Shown piece after piece: positions 48,201 to 60,926 of a DNA stretch of 64,000 nucleotides. Position numbers and translations under genes: made by a program. This stretch comes from Rhododendron vialii (Eukaryota; Streptophyta; Magnoliopsida; Ericales; Ericaceae). Under the pieces are notes generated by a model. The model made no database searches. It saw nothing but the letters and a program-made list of their open reading frames with translations, and was not told the origin of the DNA. Numbering within the stretch: the stretch's first letter is position 1; each line of letters opens with the position of its first letter. The stretch spans positions 12,605,001 to 12,669,000 of the forward strand of contig NC_080563.1 of NCBI RefSeq assembly GCF_030253575.1, in the 5' to 3' direction.

Positions 48201-51200
48201 TCCCTCCAATAGTAATTTCGTGTTGTTTCTTGCCACAAGATGCTGTGTTGGTTGTGTTCTTAAGTTACAGGTCCAGAGCAGGATCGCAATAACAGTTAAT
48301 GCCAAACTTTCCTCTTAAGAAGAGCACAGCAGAAAAAACATTCGAACTCAAACATAGGCTGCAACAGACAGAAATCTCTAACGACACAAAAAAGAACAAG
48401 ATCCAACAAGACTAATAATAGTAAAGGTACCTTTTCATCATATAAAGCTCACATTAACATGGACAATGGCTTCTCAAATAGTTAGAAGCAAAATATATGC
48501 TGATCAAACAATAGAGAACATGATATTGCACTTACAGGAATGATTAACTTTTGGCCTCCACGATGTAGTTCAAATTTCCAAAATATACCCTACCAATAAT
48601 TATGAAGAAGGTGAGATACAGCCACTGAACTGAGATACAATATAGAAAAAGAATACTAAAACCAAGATATAAAATAAAATGTATCCAGATGAACATTGAT
48701 AATATCAATTCGAGGGTATTTAGTTATTTACTTGTATCCAGGATTTTAAATAAAGGGCGTTACTGTAACACCCCGTCCCACATCGGAAGTCTACATGGAT
48801 GATCTTGGGCATATAATAAACCTTGTGGGCTACTACTAGTACCTTGTGCTTAAGCTTTTGGGCCATGTGGTGTGGCCTGTGGATCAAAATCAGGGTACTG
48901 GGTCAGTGGTCTGCTTGGGGCGTTACAGGTGGTATCAAAGCCAGGTTTGAAAAAAAAAAAAAAAAAAAACCTTTGCATTCATTTTAGATCATGTTCATTT
49001 AGTGGAGGTCCGAGTCCCCAGAGTCCTTTAGATTGTTGCATACTTATTTATTGGTTATTGCCATATATATATTGCCCCGTATTTATGTCTAGATTGTTCT
49101 CTGGTAAAATTCAGGAGATGGATCGTCCACGTCGTAGCACTAGGTCGACGTACGCGGCTCCTGCAGCTCGTGGTCGCGGACAGGCCACTCTTGCAGCTCG
49201 TGGTCGTGGGCAGGCCACTCTTGCAGCTCGCGGTCGCGGACAGGCCACTCCTGAAGCTCATGGTCGCGGTCGGGCCGCTCCTTTATCTCGTGACCGTGGT
49301 AGCACTAATCTAGTAGGCCGTGGCCGAGGTGGTGTTGTTGAGCCCGAAGTTGATGTTATTGCAGCTGAAACACAAAATGATGAAGATCCAGCTGACCCTG
49401 TTGAGGATCCAGCTGACCCTATCACTGAAATTATTGCCAATGCTGGTACACCTACAGGATTTGTTGACCCAGTAGCTGCTGTTCAAGCCTTCCAGACTTT
49501 CATGGGATTGTTTGCAGGGAATCAGGCCCAAGTGGCACCAACAAATGCAGCAAGGTCTTTGACATTGGATAAGGGCAATACTTTTGATAGATTTCTAAAG
49601 ACTAATCCACCGCCATTTATAGGGACTGATAAGCCATCGGATGCTGAGGCCTGGCTGTTACAAATGGAAAAGATCTTTGATGTGTTGGGATGTTCTGAGG
49701 CCCAAAAGGTGTCTTTTGCAACATATAAGCTGCAGGGGGGTGCTGAGCATTGGTGGCGGTCAGCAAAGCAACATTACAAAGATAGGCAGGATGAATTGGT
49801 TTGGAGAAATTTCAAGAAGGACTTTGAGGAGAAGTACATTTCTCCAGCAGTCAAAGATAAAATGCGGACTGAGTTTTTGGCTTTAAGGCAGGATAATATG
49901 TCAGTGGCAGAGTATCAGCAAAAGTTTGATGAATTGTCAAGGTTCGCGGGAGTTTTGGTAGAAAAAGAGACAGATAAGGTGTGGTATTTTCAGAGGGGGC
50001 TTCGGGCCGATATTCATGGAAGAGTTTCTTTGCTTGACACAGAGACCCTACCAAAACTCGTGACTAAAGCTCTTACAGCAGAGAGTGACTTAGCAGAAGA
50101 AAGAAGGGTTGCAGAGAATCAGTACAAGAGGTTCAGGTCAGGACAAAGTAGTGGGAGTGGTTTACCTGCAAAGAGGGTGCACACTTTGACTCAAACAAAT
50201 GAAGGTGGGAGGCAGGCATTGAGGCCGTGTCAAAAATGTGGTCAACCTCATTTGGCAAAGTACCATTGTGATGGTTCACTTCGAGTATGTTATAGTTGTG
50301 GGCAGCCTGGTCATGTCTCCACTCATTGTAGAGCTCAGAGTGATGGAAGGAATCAAATACCTCAGGGTCAGAGGCAGTCAGTGCATGGAAGTGGGCATAA
50401 TCAGCAGCGACGGTTTAATCATCAGGGGAATCATAGGCAGCAAGCTCGAAATGGGGGTCAAGGACAGAGAAATGTGACAGAGGGTCGTGTGTATGCATTG
50501 ACTCAGCAGCAGGCTAAGGATGCGCCATCTATGGTGCAAGGTACTCTTTCTATTTCAAATGTACCAGCTCGAGTTTTGTTTGATTCTGGTTCTACCCATT
50601 CCTTTGCTGCTCCTAGATATTTGTATCAGTTACCTATTGTTGTTGAGGCATTAGATGTGTGTGTTATGGTGACTACTCCAGTAGGGAAAACAGTGATGTT
50701 GTGTGAGGTGTCTAAGTCTTGTGATGTGGAGATAGATGGTAGGATTTTACCAATAGACCTAATTTCATTGGAGATGCATAACTTTGATGTTATTCTAGGG
50801 ATGGATTGGTTGTCGAAATACTATGCTGCTATAGACTGCAATCAGAAGAGGGTTGTATTTGCTATGCCAGGTCGACCAGAGTTTAGTCTGCAGGGGGATC
50901 AGGATGTGTCATCGTTCAGTTTTATTTCATCTCTTCAGGCAAGTCGATTGATGAATAAGGGGTGTTTTGGTTACTTAGCTTATGTGGTGAGTGGGGAGGA
51001 ATCTGCACAAAAATTGGAGGAATTGCCTATAGTGAAAGATTTTTTTGACATCTTTCCAGAGGACATGCCTGGTCTTCCTCCGGATCGTGAGGTTGAGTTC
51101 ACGATAGATCTTGTTCCTGGCACAACGCCTATTTCTAAAGCTCCTTATAGAATGGCACCAGCAGAGTTGAGAGAATTGCAAGTGCAGTTGCAAGAACTAC

Positions 51201-54200
51201 TTGATAAGGGATTTATTCGGCCTAGTGTGTCACCGTGGGGAGCTCCTGTCTTATTCGTGAAAAAGAAGGATGGTACTATGCGGTTGTGCATTGACTATAG
51301 GGAGTTGAATAAGGTTACAATTAAGAATAGATATCCATTACCGCGTATAGATGACTTGTTTGATCAGTTGCAAGGGGCTCAGGTGTTTTCTAAGATTGAT
51401 TTAAGGTCTGGATACCATCAATTAAAGGTGAGAGATGTGGACATTATGAAAACGGCTTTTAGAACTCGTTATGGGCATTATGAGTTCTTAGTGATGCCAT
51501 TCGGTCTAACTAATGCGCCAGCGGCATTTATGGATATGATGAATAGAGTTTTCAAACCTCAGCTTGATCATTTTGTGGTGGTGTTTATAGATGATATTTT
51601 GATCTATTCCAAGAGTAGGGAGGAACATGAGGAGCATTTGAGGATAGTCTTTCAGATTCTTAGAGAGAATAAGTTGTATGCAAAGTTTAAGAAATGTGAG
51701 TTTTGGCTGGACAGTGTCTTTCCTTGGGCATGTTATCGGAAAGGAGGGAGTGTCTGTCGATAGTAAGAAGGTGGAAGCTATTGTTGATTGGCCACGTCCT
51801 ACATCGGTGACTGAGGTGCGTAGTTTCTTGGGTCTTGCTGGATATTACATGCGATTTGTGGAAGGGTTTTCTCGCATTGCCCTGCCACTTACCAATCTTA
51901 CTCGGAAAGGGGTGAAGTATGAGTGGACAGACAGTTGTGATCATAGTTTTCAGGAACTTAAGAAGAGATTGACTACGGCACCTATTCTTGCATTGCCGAC
52001 AGATGGTGGTAACTTTGTCATTTATAGTGATGCATCTCTCCAAGGCTTGGGTTGTGTACTTATGCAAAATGATAGAGTGATAGCTTATGCCTCTCGTCAA
52101 TTAAAGGTGCATGAGAGAAATTATCCGACACATGATTTGGAGTTGGCAGCAGTTGTGTTTGCACTTAAGATATGGAGACATTATTTGTATGGGGTCGCTT
52201 GTGAGATTTACACTGATCATAAGAGTTTGAAGTATATTTCCACTCAAAAAGAACTTAATTTGAGGCAAAGGCGATGGCTTGAGTTGTTGAAGGATTACGA
52301 CGTTAGTATATTGTACCATCCGGGAAAAGCGAATGTAGTGGCAGATGCATTGAGTAGAAAATCATCAGGGGGTAGTTTGGCATTTTTGACAGTTCAACCA
52401 CATTTGATAGAGGATATTAGAAGATTGCAAGTAGAGATTGTACAACATGGAGATGGGGCTATATGCAGTCAGTTGATAGTGAAACCAAATTTGTTGGATA
52501 GAATTCGAGTAGCTCAACAAGATAACCATTGGTGTAAGAAAATTTTGGAGGGCATGTTGAAAGGCAAGAGTAGAGGGTTTACCTTGGGTGAGGATGGAGT
52601 ACTTAGGTTTGGGGATCGTGTTTGTGTACCAGGTGATTGTGGTTTGAGGACGGAGATTATGGCTGAGGCTCACAGTTCTGGATATAGTATTCATCCTGGT
52701 AGCACTAAGATGTATAAGGATCTACGAGAACATTTTTGGTGGAATGGTATGAAGAAGGTCATTGCAAGGTATGTGTCTCAGTGTCTTATTTGTCAACAGG
52801 TTAAGGTGGAGCATCAGAAACCAGCAGGAAAACTTCAGCCTTTACCGTTACCTGAGTGGAAATGGGATCATATCTCTATGGATTTTGTATCTGGGTTACC
52901 TCGTACAAGCAGTGGGCACGATGCAGTTTGGGTTATAGTTGACCGACTCACTAAGTCAGGTCATTTTATCGCTATTAATATGACGTATAAGTTGGATCGT
53001 TTGGCGCAGTTATATGTGAAGGAGATTGTTAGACTCCATGGCGCACCTGTATCAATTGTGTCAGACCGTGATCCCCGTTTTGTGTCTAAGTTTTGGGGTG
53101 CATTGCAGGCGGCGATGGGTACTCGTTTACTTTTTAGCTCTGCCTACCACCCACAAACTGATGGTCAGAGTGAGAGAACTATTCAGACTTTGGAAGATTT
53201 ATTGAGAGCATGTAGCTTAGAGTGGAAAGGAAATTGGGATGATCAATTACCATTGATGGAATTTGCGTACAATAATAGTTACCATTCGAGTTTGGGAGTT
53301 GCTCCTTATGAGGCTTTGTATGGACGGAAATGTAGATCCCCTATCTGTTGGTATGAGGTAGGAGAAAGGCGAATTTTAGGATCTGACTTGGTGGAAGAGG
53401 CGACCCAAAAGATTGCAACTATTCGGGAAAGACTTGTAACATCTCAGAGTAGACAGAAAAGTTATACGGACAATCGTAGAAGGGACTTGGAGTTTGCAAT
53501 TGGAGATATGGTGTTTCTTAAGGTGTCCCCATGGAAAGGAGTTATTCGGTTTGGTAAAAAGGGAAAATTGAGTCCTCGCTATATTGGGCCATTTGAAATT
53601 TTGGAAAGGATTGGTGAGGTGGCTTATCGTTTGGCGTTGCCGCCTAATTTGGCCAAGGTTCATAATGTTTTTCATGTGTCGATGTTGAGAAGGTATGTGC
53701 ATAGTCCGTCCCATGTTATTGATTATGAGCCACTTCATGTTCGGGATGATTTAACCTATGATGAGCAACCCATTGAGATTCTTGATACGAAGGAGAAAGT
53801 GCTTCGCAACAAAACGATTCTACTGGTCAAAGTTTTGTGGCGCAACCATGCGGTTGAGGAAGCCACTTGGGAGCGTAATGAGGAGATGCGCGAGAAGTAT
53901 CCACATTTGTATGAATAAGGTTAGTATGCAATTTCGAGGACAAAATTTATTTTAAGGGGGGAAGGATGTTACGGCCTAGAAATTTTATTTATCTTATTAA
54001 TTATTTTGGCCATTTATTAATTGGGAGTTTTATGGTGTGAGTCCTAATTAACAATTTTCTTTTCTGCGCAATATAGTTACCATGTGCGTTATTATTAGTT
54101 CGAGGGTACAAGTATAATTATTTATTTCATTAGTTAGTCTATATTAGTTGGATTTATACGTAATTAACTAATTAGCTACAATTTAGGGATTTTGTGAGTT

Positions 54201-57200
54201 AGTGGGTAGTTTTACAAGTTACGCTTAAAGTAGAAAACCACAACAGACTAGGGTTATATCTCTTGAGAGAATACAGAAGCGAGAACTTCTGATTTTTCGA
54301 GAGAGGAAGCCACAGACTTTTGGTGATCGGCTGATTGGCGATTGGGTAAGCGACTGTTGAAACTTTATTTTTGTTCTCTTTTTCTATTCTCTGTTGTACA
54401 TGGTGAAGTTGAGTTTTGGAATGTATGGTTCGGTGGGTTAATGAGAGGCACTGGATTCCATTCTTTTGGCATTATTAGTCTCTTTTAATACTATGAATAT
54501 GGAAATATGGATCAGTAGTGGAGATGCGATGTGTTATGTGGGTGTGGAACCAAATGTCAAGAATGGTGCATGGCGGTGCGTGGCATGGGAAATATTGGCG
54601 GTCGTGTGGGTTATGCACGTGGATTGGAGGCAAGAGTTGGGTTTGTAGTCTTGGTGTTACTGTTAGGTAGTAATTAGCATTAGGCAAGTTTTATTTTATT
54701 ATGTTACTCGTACGTAGGCAGTATCCCGTATTTATGTAGTGTATATTTGCATAGCTAGTCATTTCGTGCTTTGCTCTTTTATTCAGGTTAGCTTTCTTTT
54801 TGGGTGTTCGATTGCATTACTTTTGGACACTTTTGGACCCAGGTGAGTAGTTAAGTATGTTACGTATTTTTGAAAGATCCCTGTATCCCTTAAAAGTATT
54901 TCCTTTTGAAATTTATATGAATGTTGTTCGGAGACTCAAAACTGTTTATAAGTTGTACTATAAATTGGCATGCGATGAATTTTCTGAGATCAATTGTTAA
55001 TATTCTTTTTGGTGAGAACTTGGTGGATATTAATGGGAACATTTATTTCGGAAGACCAGGGAACTTATTCCTTCTTGTGTTGGTGACCCTGGCCATTGGG
55101 GAAAAGACCGTGTTAGGCCGGTGACCCTAATGCTCAACGGCTTTCTTTTGCCGGATCGTCTTAGGGAAAAGTACCATGGACTGCCAATCCTGGTGACTCT
55201 AAGTTCGATATTGGATCCAATTTTGATGAGATTTATTTTGGCCATGGTACTATTTGATTGTGGTTCCCCATTGTTGATGGAGTTAATGTTGTGAACACCA
55301 CAAAGAATATTTATTGGTTAAATACTTCATTGATTAATTTGTTATTTTGCCGGACACCTCGTATGCCAAATTAAGTTTAATGGTGAATTATTTTAATCCC
55401 CGCTTTAAATTTTATTTATTATACATACTTGCTATTCACTGAGCTCATCAGCTGACGGATTTATTCCAACTTCTCTTTCAGGCAAGTTGGGGAGTTAGGC
55501 AAGGACTCTGGCGGCACCTCGGGGATTCTTTTGTTTGACCTCCTTAGGGTGTCTCATCTTAGTTTTATTTTAATAAATTGCTTCCGCATTCGAACAATTG
55601 TCAAATAATGAATTCTTTTTATTATTGTTGAATTACTGGTTATTGTTTAGTTCATGGGATGGTTGTACCCCATGTTTATGATTGAGACACATTTGGCTTT
55701 TGATTTGATTAATAACGAAAAAGGGATCATTTGATTTTCAGTTACTTTGATTTAATTGGCTGCGTGTTCCATGGATTGGCCTCATGGTTCACGGCCGGTC
55801 ACTTCTCATTTTTGGGGTGTGACAATTGTGGTATCAGAGCCATCCATGTGCACGACCATGTGGGCCTTTGAGTTTGGTTTGATTTGGTTGTTGGTTTGAT
55901 TTGTATTGGTGATTATAGTGCTCAACCCCTCGCGAGGGCGCGAGGCTATAAAGTTGGGGAGATTGTAACACCCCGGCCCACATCGAAAGTCTACATGGAT
56001 GATCTTGGGCATATAATAAACCTTGTGGGCTACTACTAGTACCTTGTGCTTAAGCTTTTGGGCCATGTGGTGTGGCCTGTGGATCAAAATCAGGGTACTG
56101 GGTCAGTGGTCTGCTTGGGGCGTTACAGTTACATATCCTATCGTCACTACGTAATGGGATTTCGGACCTCTAATACCATTGGTCACTTACGACTGCTGAT
56201 ACGGTCCGATATAGACAACTATATGGCCATATCACCGATACCGTTACGTTTCGCGATACCGCGATTTAAAACCCTGCTCATATCGGGTCCAGAAAAATTC
56301 AAAAGCAATTTGTAAAATCAAATCATCATATACTAATTTTGAAGTAAGGATTTCAACTGAACGAGTTCCACCAATGGAAACAGATGCATAGAATTGACGG
56401 AAAACAACAGACACAGTAAGTTTGGTGACAGCATTTCCGCTAAAAAACTAAAGGAAAAGAGCGTAAAAAAGAACTTGCGTGCAGCATTCGAATTTTTCAA
56501 AAGCAAATGCATGAATGATGACAAAATCAAGCAAATTTTTTTTTCATCATGTTAAAATATCCATCACTCTAAGTCACCAGAAGCATTGCACAACTTTCAA
56601 ATGCAGGCCTCTGCTTGGCGTTTGGTGGATTATGAACAGCAAAGTCACCGAGCTGTAGTCCAATTCCATGAATAAATAGGAAGCTTTAAACTGATGTTAT
56701 TGCTGTAATTCTAGGTAGTATCAAGCACGATTCTCCTTTGATTTCAGGCACCAAGTAATTATCAGCTTATATGGAAATACAGATCAGCTCCCCAAGGAAT
56801 AGGAAGCTAAACACTTGTCTATACAGTAGCAAGTTCTGTACCCAATTACTGACTGATTACCTTCTTGTGAGTTGTCATGGATGCCTTTGGTTGCTCCAGC
56901 AGTCCAGCATACCAACAGCTTTAACTTTAAGTGACTACTGGTAAGGTAAACTTCTTTTATCACTTATTTCCTTACCTTTTATTATCAAATATTAGGTGCA
57001 ATTTCTACTCCCTTCCAAACCCTACCGTAAAAGTCAACTCCCAAAAAACCCGGTAAATGCAAAAGAATTTTCCTCAATCACATTGTCAACAAGGTTCATA
57101 TAGATCTTCCAAAGCTTCAATGTCTTGACTCATAAATCTCCTAAGAAGCACGGATACAAATCCACGACACACCAAAGACATGGACGGAAAATTTCAAAAT

Positions 57201-60200
57201 TCATGATACGGACAAGTTGGGGATATTTTTAAAAACAGAAACTTATTGCCACACATATTGCTATACATGTGAAATTGTGAATATTCGTCAGTGTGTGTAC
57301 AAGTGAAATCTTAAACCACATAAACCGGCAACTATGCCACAACACCTGATACAACTTCCGCCCAAGTTTTCTTGAACCTAAAGCATCCCAAGAATTCATC
57401 AGAGTCCAAGACTAGAGACATTCTTTTTAGGTTAGCTCTTAAGTTACCAATTGTCCCAAAAGCTTAAGCTGTTTAGGAAATGGGCCCAACAATGTATATC
57501 AAGCAATTAAACACCCTCCCTTACGTGCAATCCGTCTTGCACGTAGAGATGCAAACATCCATGCATACAGTGAAAGAATGGAAAGGGGGAAACATAATGG
57601 AATTCGGAAACAAATGCAAACAGAGAGACTCGAACCCAAGACCTCTCGTAACTTGAGCTCTGACACCATGTTTGAGTTACCACTGTCCCAAAAGCTTAAA
57701 CTGTTTGGAAATGAGCCCAACAATGTATATCAAGCTATTCAACATTAGCAACATGAGCATTTAAGGGAAACAAGATCAAGTACCCGAATTCCAACTGAAT
57801 ACAACATGCGGACAGTGCTGAACTGTGATATTTTCCTCCCACCCCCAACTTCAATTTCAAGAGTAGAGCTGCAAAATAATGAATAAAGTCTCAGAAGAAC
57901 AATATGATTCGCAAAGAGGAATAGTTGCATAGATGCATAAACATCCAGGACAATCAGTCTTAACGTTTGGTACAATACTGCGCTGTCTTTATACTGAGAA
58001 TTCTTGTTTTCGTTGGCAAACCAAAAAACACCATTAATTACATGTTATACTTGCAATTCTTAAGGTCACGGGATTTCAATGGTAACATTGAAATTGATAG
58101 AGCTATATAAATGAATTGGTGCATGCCAAGATCAGATCAAAACACACAAAATCAAATCCAACCAAACACAAGAATAAACCTTCCAACCCGGCCTGCAATA
58201 CGCCCATGCGACTTTTTGGAGAAGCGATGAGTATAGTGAGCTGATGCGCCAAAAGAACTTGTGCCAATCTGCAGTGGATTGAAGATCAAGAAAGTATTTA
58301 AAAGAATTTCAATGTGCAAAAAAAGCACAAGTATTTAAATACCCTACAAAACATAAAAAGCGTGCATGTTCTATGCATACGATTACGACAGGATACGAAG
58401 AATGAGCCAACAAAGAGTACGCACTAATCATGAAACATTCAACTTCATTTGGCAGACAACACAATTCTAAAATAAAGGACAAAAACAAAAGAATGTAAAC
58501 ATAAGCCTGGATGACAGGCTGCATCCATTTACATCATTCACGTTAACCAAAGCTCCTATTGTGACTTGTGAGAGCCTTCATCAACAATGCTTGCGACCAT
58601 GAAAGCATGTTCGCTAACACTGCAAACTTAAGGCATCAACTTCAACCAATTTTTCATCATTGTTGACAATTGCTGAATGATACCTTGATGTAATCATGTA
58701 AATATGTCTGTCCTTACTCGAAAGGATAATAGCAACCACAGCAATTCATAAGATGTTTTTCACATGGTTTAACAGGAAACGTAGATATACCTTAATCTCT
58801 CCAGCAGCGGACATCTTCTCCTCTTTCTTCTGCCATCCAACAGCTACAGATGACTCTGGCCCCAAAACAAGCTGTATCTGGAAGAATAATAAACAAAAAC
58901 AAAATGTTTCAAGCTAGAAAAGAAAGCCTGTATCAATGTTCTCTTTTTTGTAGGCAATCCTTCATACTACAAAGTCAATTTTACCTTCAAGAACGCAAAT
59001 GAATTAATTGAAACCCTAGAGTGTGATTAAAAGAAATATGCAGTCATATAAACATCCCCACGCCATTTCAAGTAAATTTCATTACTGCTTCAAACTTAAT
59101 CAGACATATTGTGTCCTACAGAACCAGGAAGCCAATAAGATACAAAGGAACACTAGTCCCAGAAAAGGCATACATTTCCATTTGATGTCTCAGATAGTTG
59201 GCGAGTCCAAGCATTGGAAAGATTAATTGTACCGTCTCTTAAAGACATCGCCATACCCATTGTTGCTGTGGAGTGCGGTGTTAGGTTGCTGAAAAAAGAC
59301 AAAAAAGATTGAGTAAAGTCATTGGAGGAAAGCTGAGATATCGAACCAACATACAGACAATCATCCTACCGAGTTATTTGCACACCAACCAATGCGCGTA
59401 AACCCACAGAACCCATGACTTCTATGGAGGAAACTGACGATATCTGATGCCTAAGTACAACGGTGGCAGCACTACCACCAGAGTTTCCACTGACTTCCAG
59501 ATTTCCACCTATCGCAATAGCATTGCGTTTGGATATTTGAGAATGAACTTCACTTGCCATTGCCATTCTGAAAATAAGGAAAATGAAGACAATCAATTTG
59601 GATAAAACAAGACATATCAAGTTAATCGTCATAAGCATGCAAAGCCAATGTAATCGTAAAGGATCCAACTCGAAACCAATTGGCAATGAGTGGAGAGGCT
59701 GCTCAGTCTCACATACTAGTTTTGGAGGTTATAGCTAACCAATATGAGACAAGCTCTTACACTTCCCCACACCCCACACGTGCGACCCCTGACCCGCACG
59801 TGGAGAGATAAACAAAAGACGCATACATTGGGATCATAACGAAACAAGGTGCACTCATGACAAAAAGAACGGGGCAATCAATCAAGAGAGTCGTGTTCAA
59901 AAGCCTCCGAAAGCTTACTTCTGATACCATGTTAAAGCATCCAACCTAAAACCAATTGGTAATGATCGGAGAGACCGCCCCGGCTCACATACTACTTTTG
60001 GAGGTCATAATTAACCAATTTGGGACAAGCTCTAAAAGCAATAAAATCAGGAAGGTCATTAAACAGAATGAGAAAGGTTAGAGTAAATACTATGGTACCG
60101 AATATTATGGGAACATGGAAAGGCGTATTATGAAGAAGGTGAATATGAATGTCAACTCCATACTACTTTCGGTACAACTTAGTTAAACAAAGTCTGAGTT

Positions 60201-60824
60201 GTTCCTAGAAACCTCGTAGGAGGGAGAATTATTTTAGAAGGGTGGTTAAAAAATTATTTGGTTTGTTTAGCTTTATAGGAGGATATGATGAGGTGGATAA
60301 TGTACAAAGGTGTGCAATTCTTATTTTGCCATCACTACCCAAGAAATTTCCAGGCTACTTTTGTAAGCCTTGTTCAAATCTTTTTTAGGGGAAGAAAGAG
60401 ATTTTCCTTCAATTTACGTTTTGTCGCTAATTTAAGATGAACACAAAAATCAAGAGATTAGAAATTTCAATCCTATTAATACAATCCTCTCAACACCATC
60501 TCAGCTGCTTCGCATCATCTCTTATTAATCATTAAAGATTGAATTCGAGTTCGTTGGAAACCATTGTCGGTCCTCCAAAAAACCATGGCTTCGGCTCCAA
60601 AGTTGATGGGTAATGGCTACAGCCATTTCTCCCTTGAATAATACATCTCACAAACATTTGTCTAAACACCCACATTAGCACCAATTCCAAACCCATGTCT
60701 CTTTCGTATTTTGATTTGTAAACCCACAAAATCAAACACAAACATTTGTCTCCTTCCTCTCGAAATCCAACACTCTGGAAATTGGACAAAATCAAACCCA
60801 AAGTTCCACGAAATCAAACACAAA

Positions 60825-60876
<52 letters not shown>

Positions 60877-60882
60877 CCTCCC

Positions 60883-60926
<44 letters not shown>

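Larger units (their letters stand above)
48764..56127 (+). mobile_element. Composite Ty3/Gypsy chromovirus-type LTR retrotransposon
   Basis: 7,364 bp, flanked by the exact 5-bp repeat GTTAC (48759-48763, 56128-56132). Order: LTR_A (164 bp), PBS, gag-pol, PPT-like purine run, LTR_B-like block, second PBS, about 120 bp, PPT-like run, LTR_A. Two substitutions separate the outer LTRs. gag-pol has Gypsy order (integrase after RNase H) and a C-terminal chromodomain-like segment, as in the Tekay/Del lineage. One frameshift disables pol. It lies in an OWL1 intron, opposite to the gene, nested in a hAT-like MITE. Confidence 0.92.
48739..56276. mobile_element. hAT-like MITE (CAGGRTTTTAAA ends) split by the retrotransposon
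   Basis: The left end CAGGATTTTAAAT (48739) is the inverse of the right end ATTTAAAACCCTG (ending 56276), allowing one mismatch. Removing the retrotransposon and one TSD leaves about 169 bp. Flanks CTTGTATC (48731-48738) and CTCATATC (56277-56284) match at 6 of 8. It is older than the element inside it. Confidence 0.72.

Noticed and set aside
48872..49117. Upstream extension of the gag frame
   Set aside because: It reads LTR_A, the PBS and an A-run; the gag start fits the ATG at 49118.
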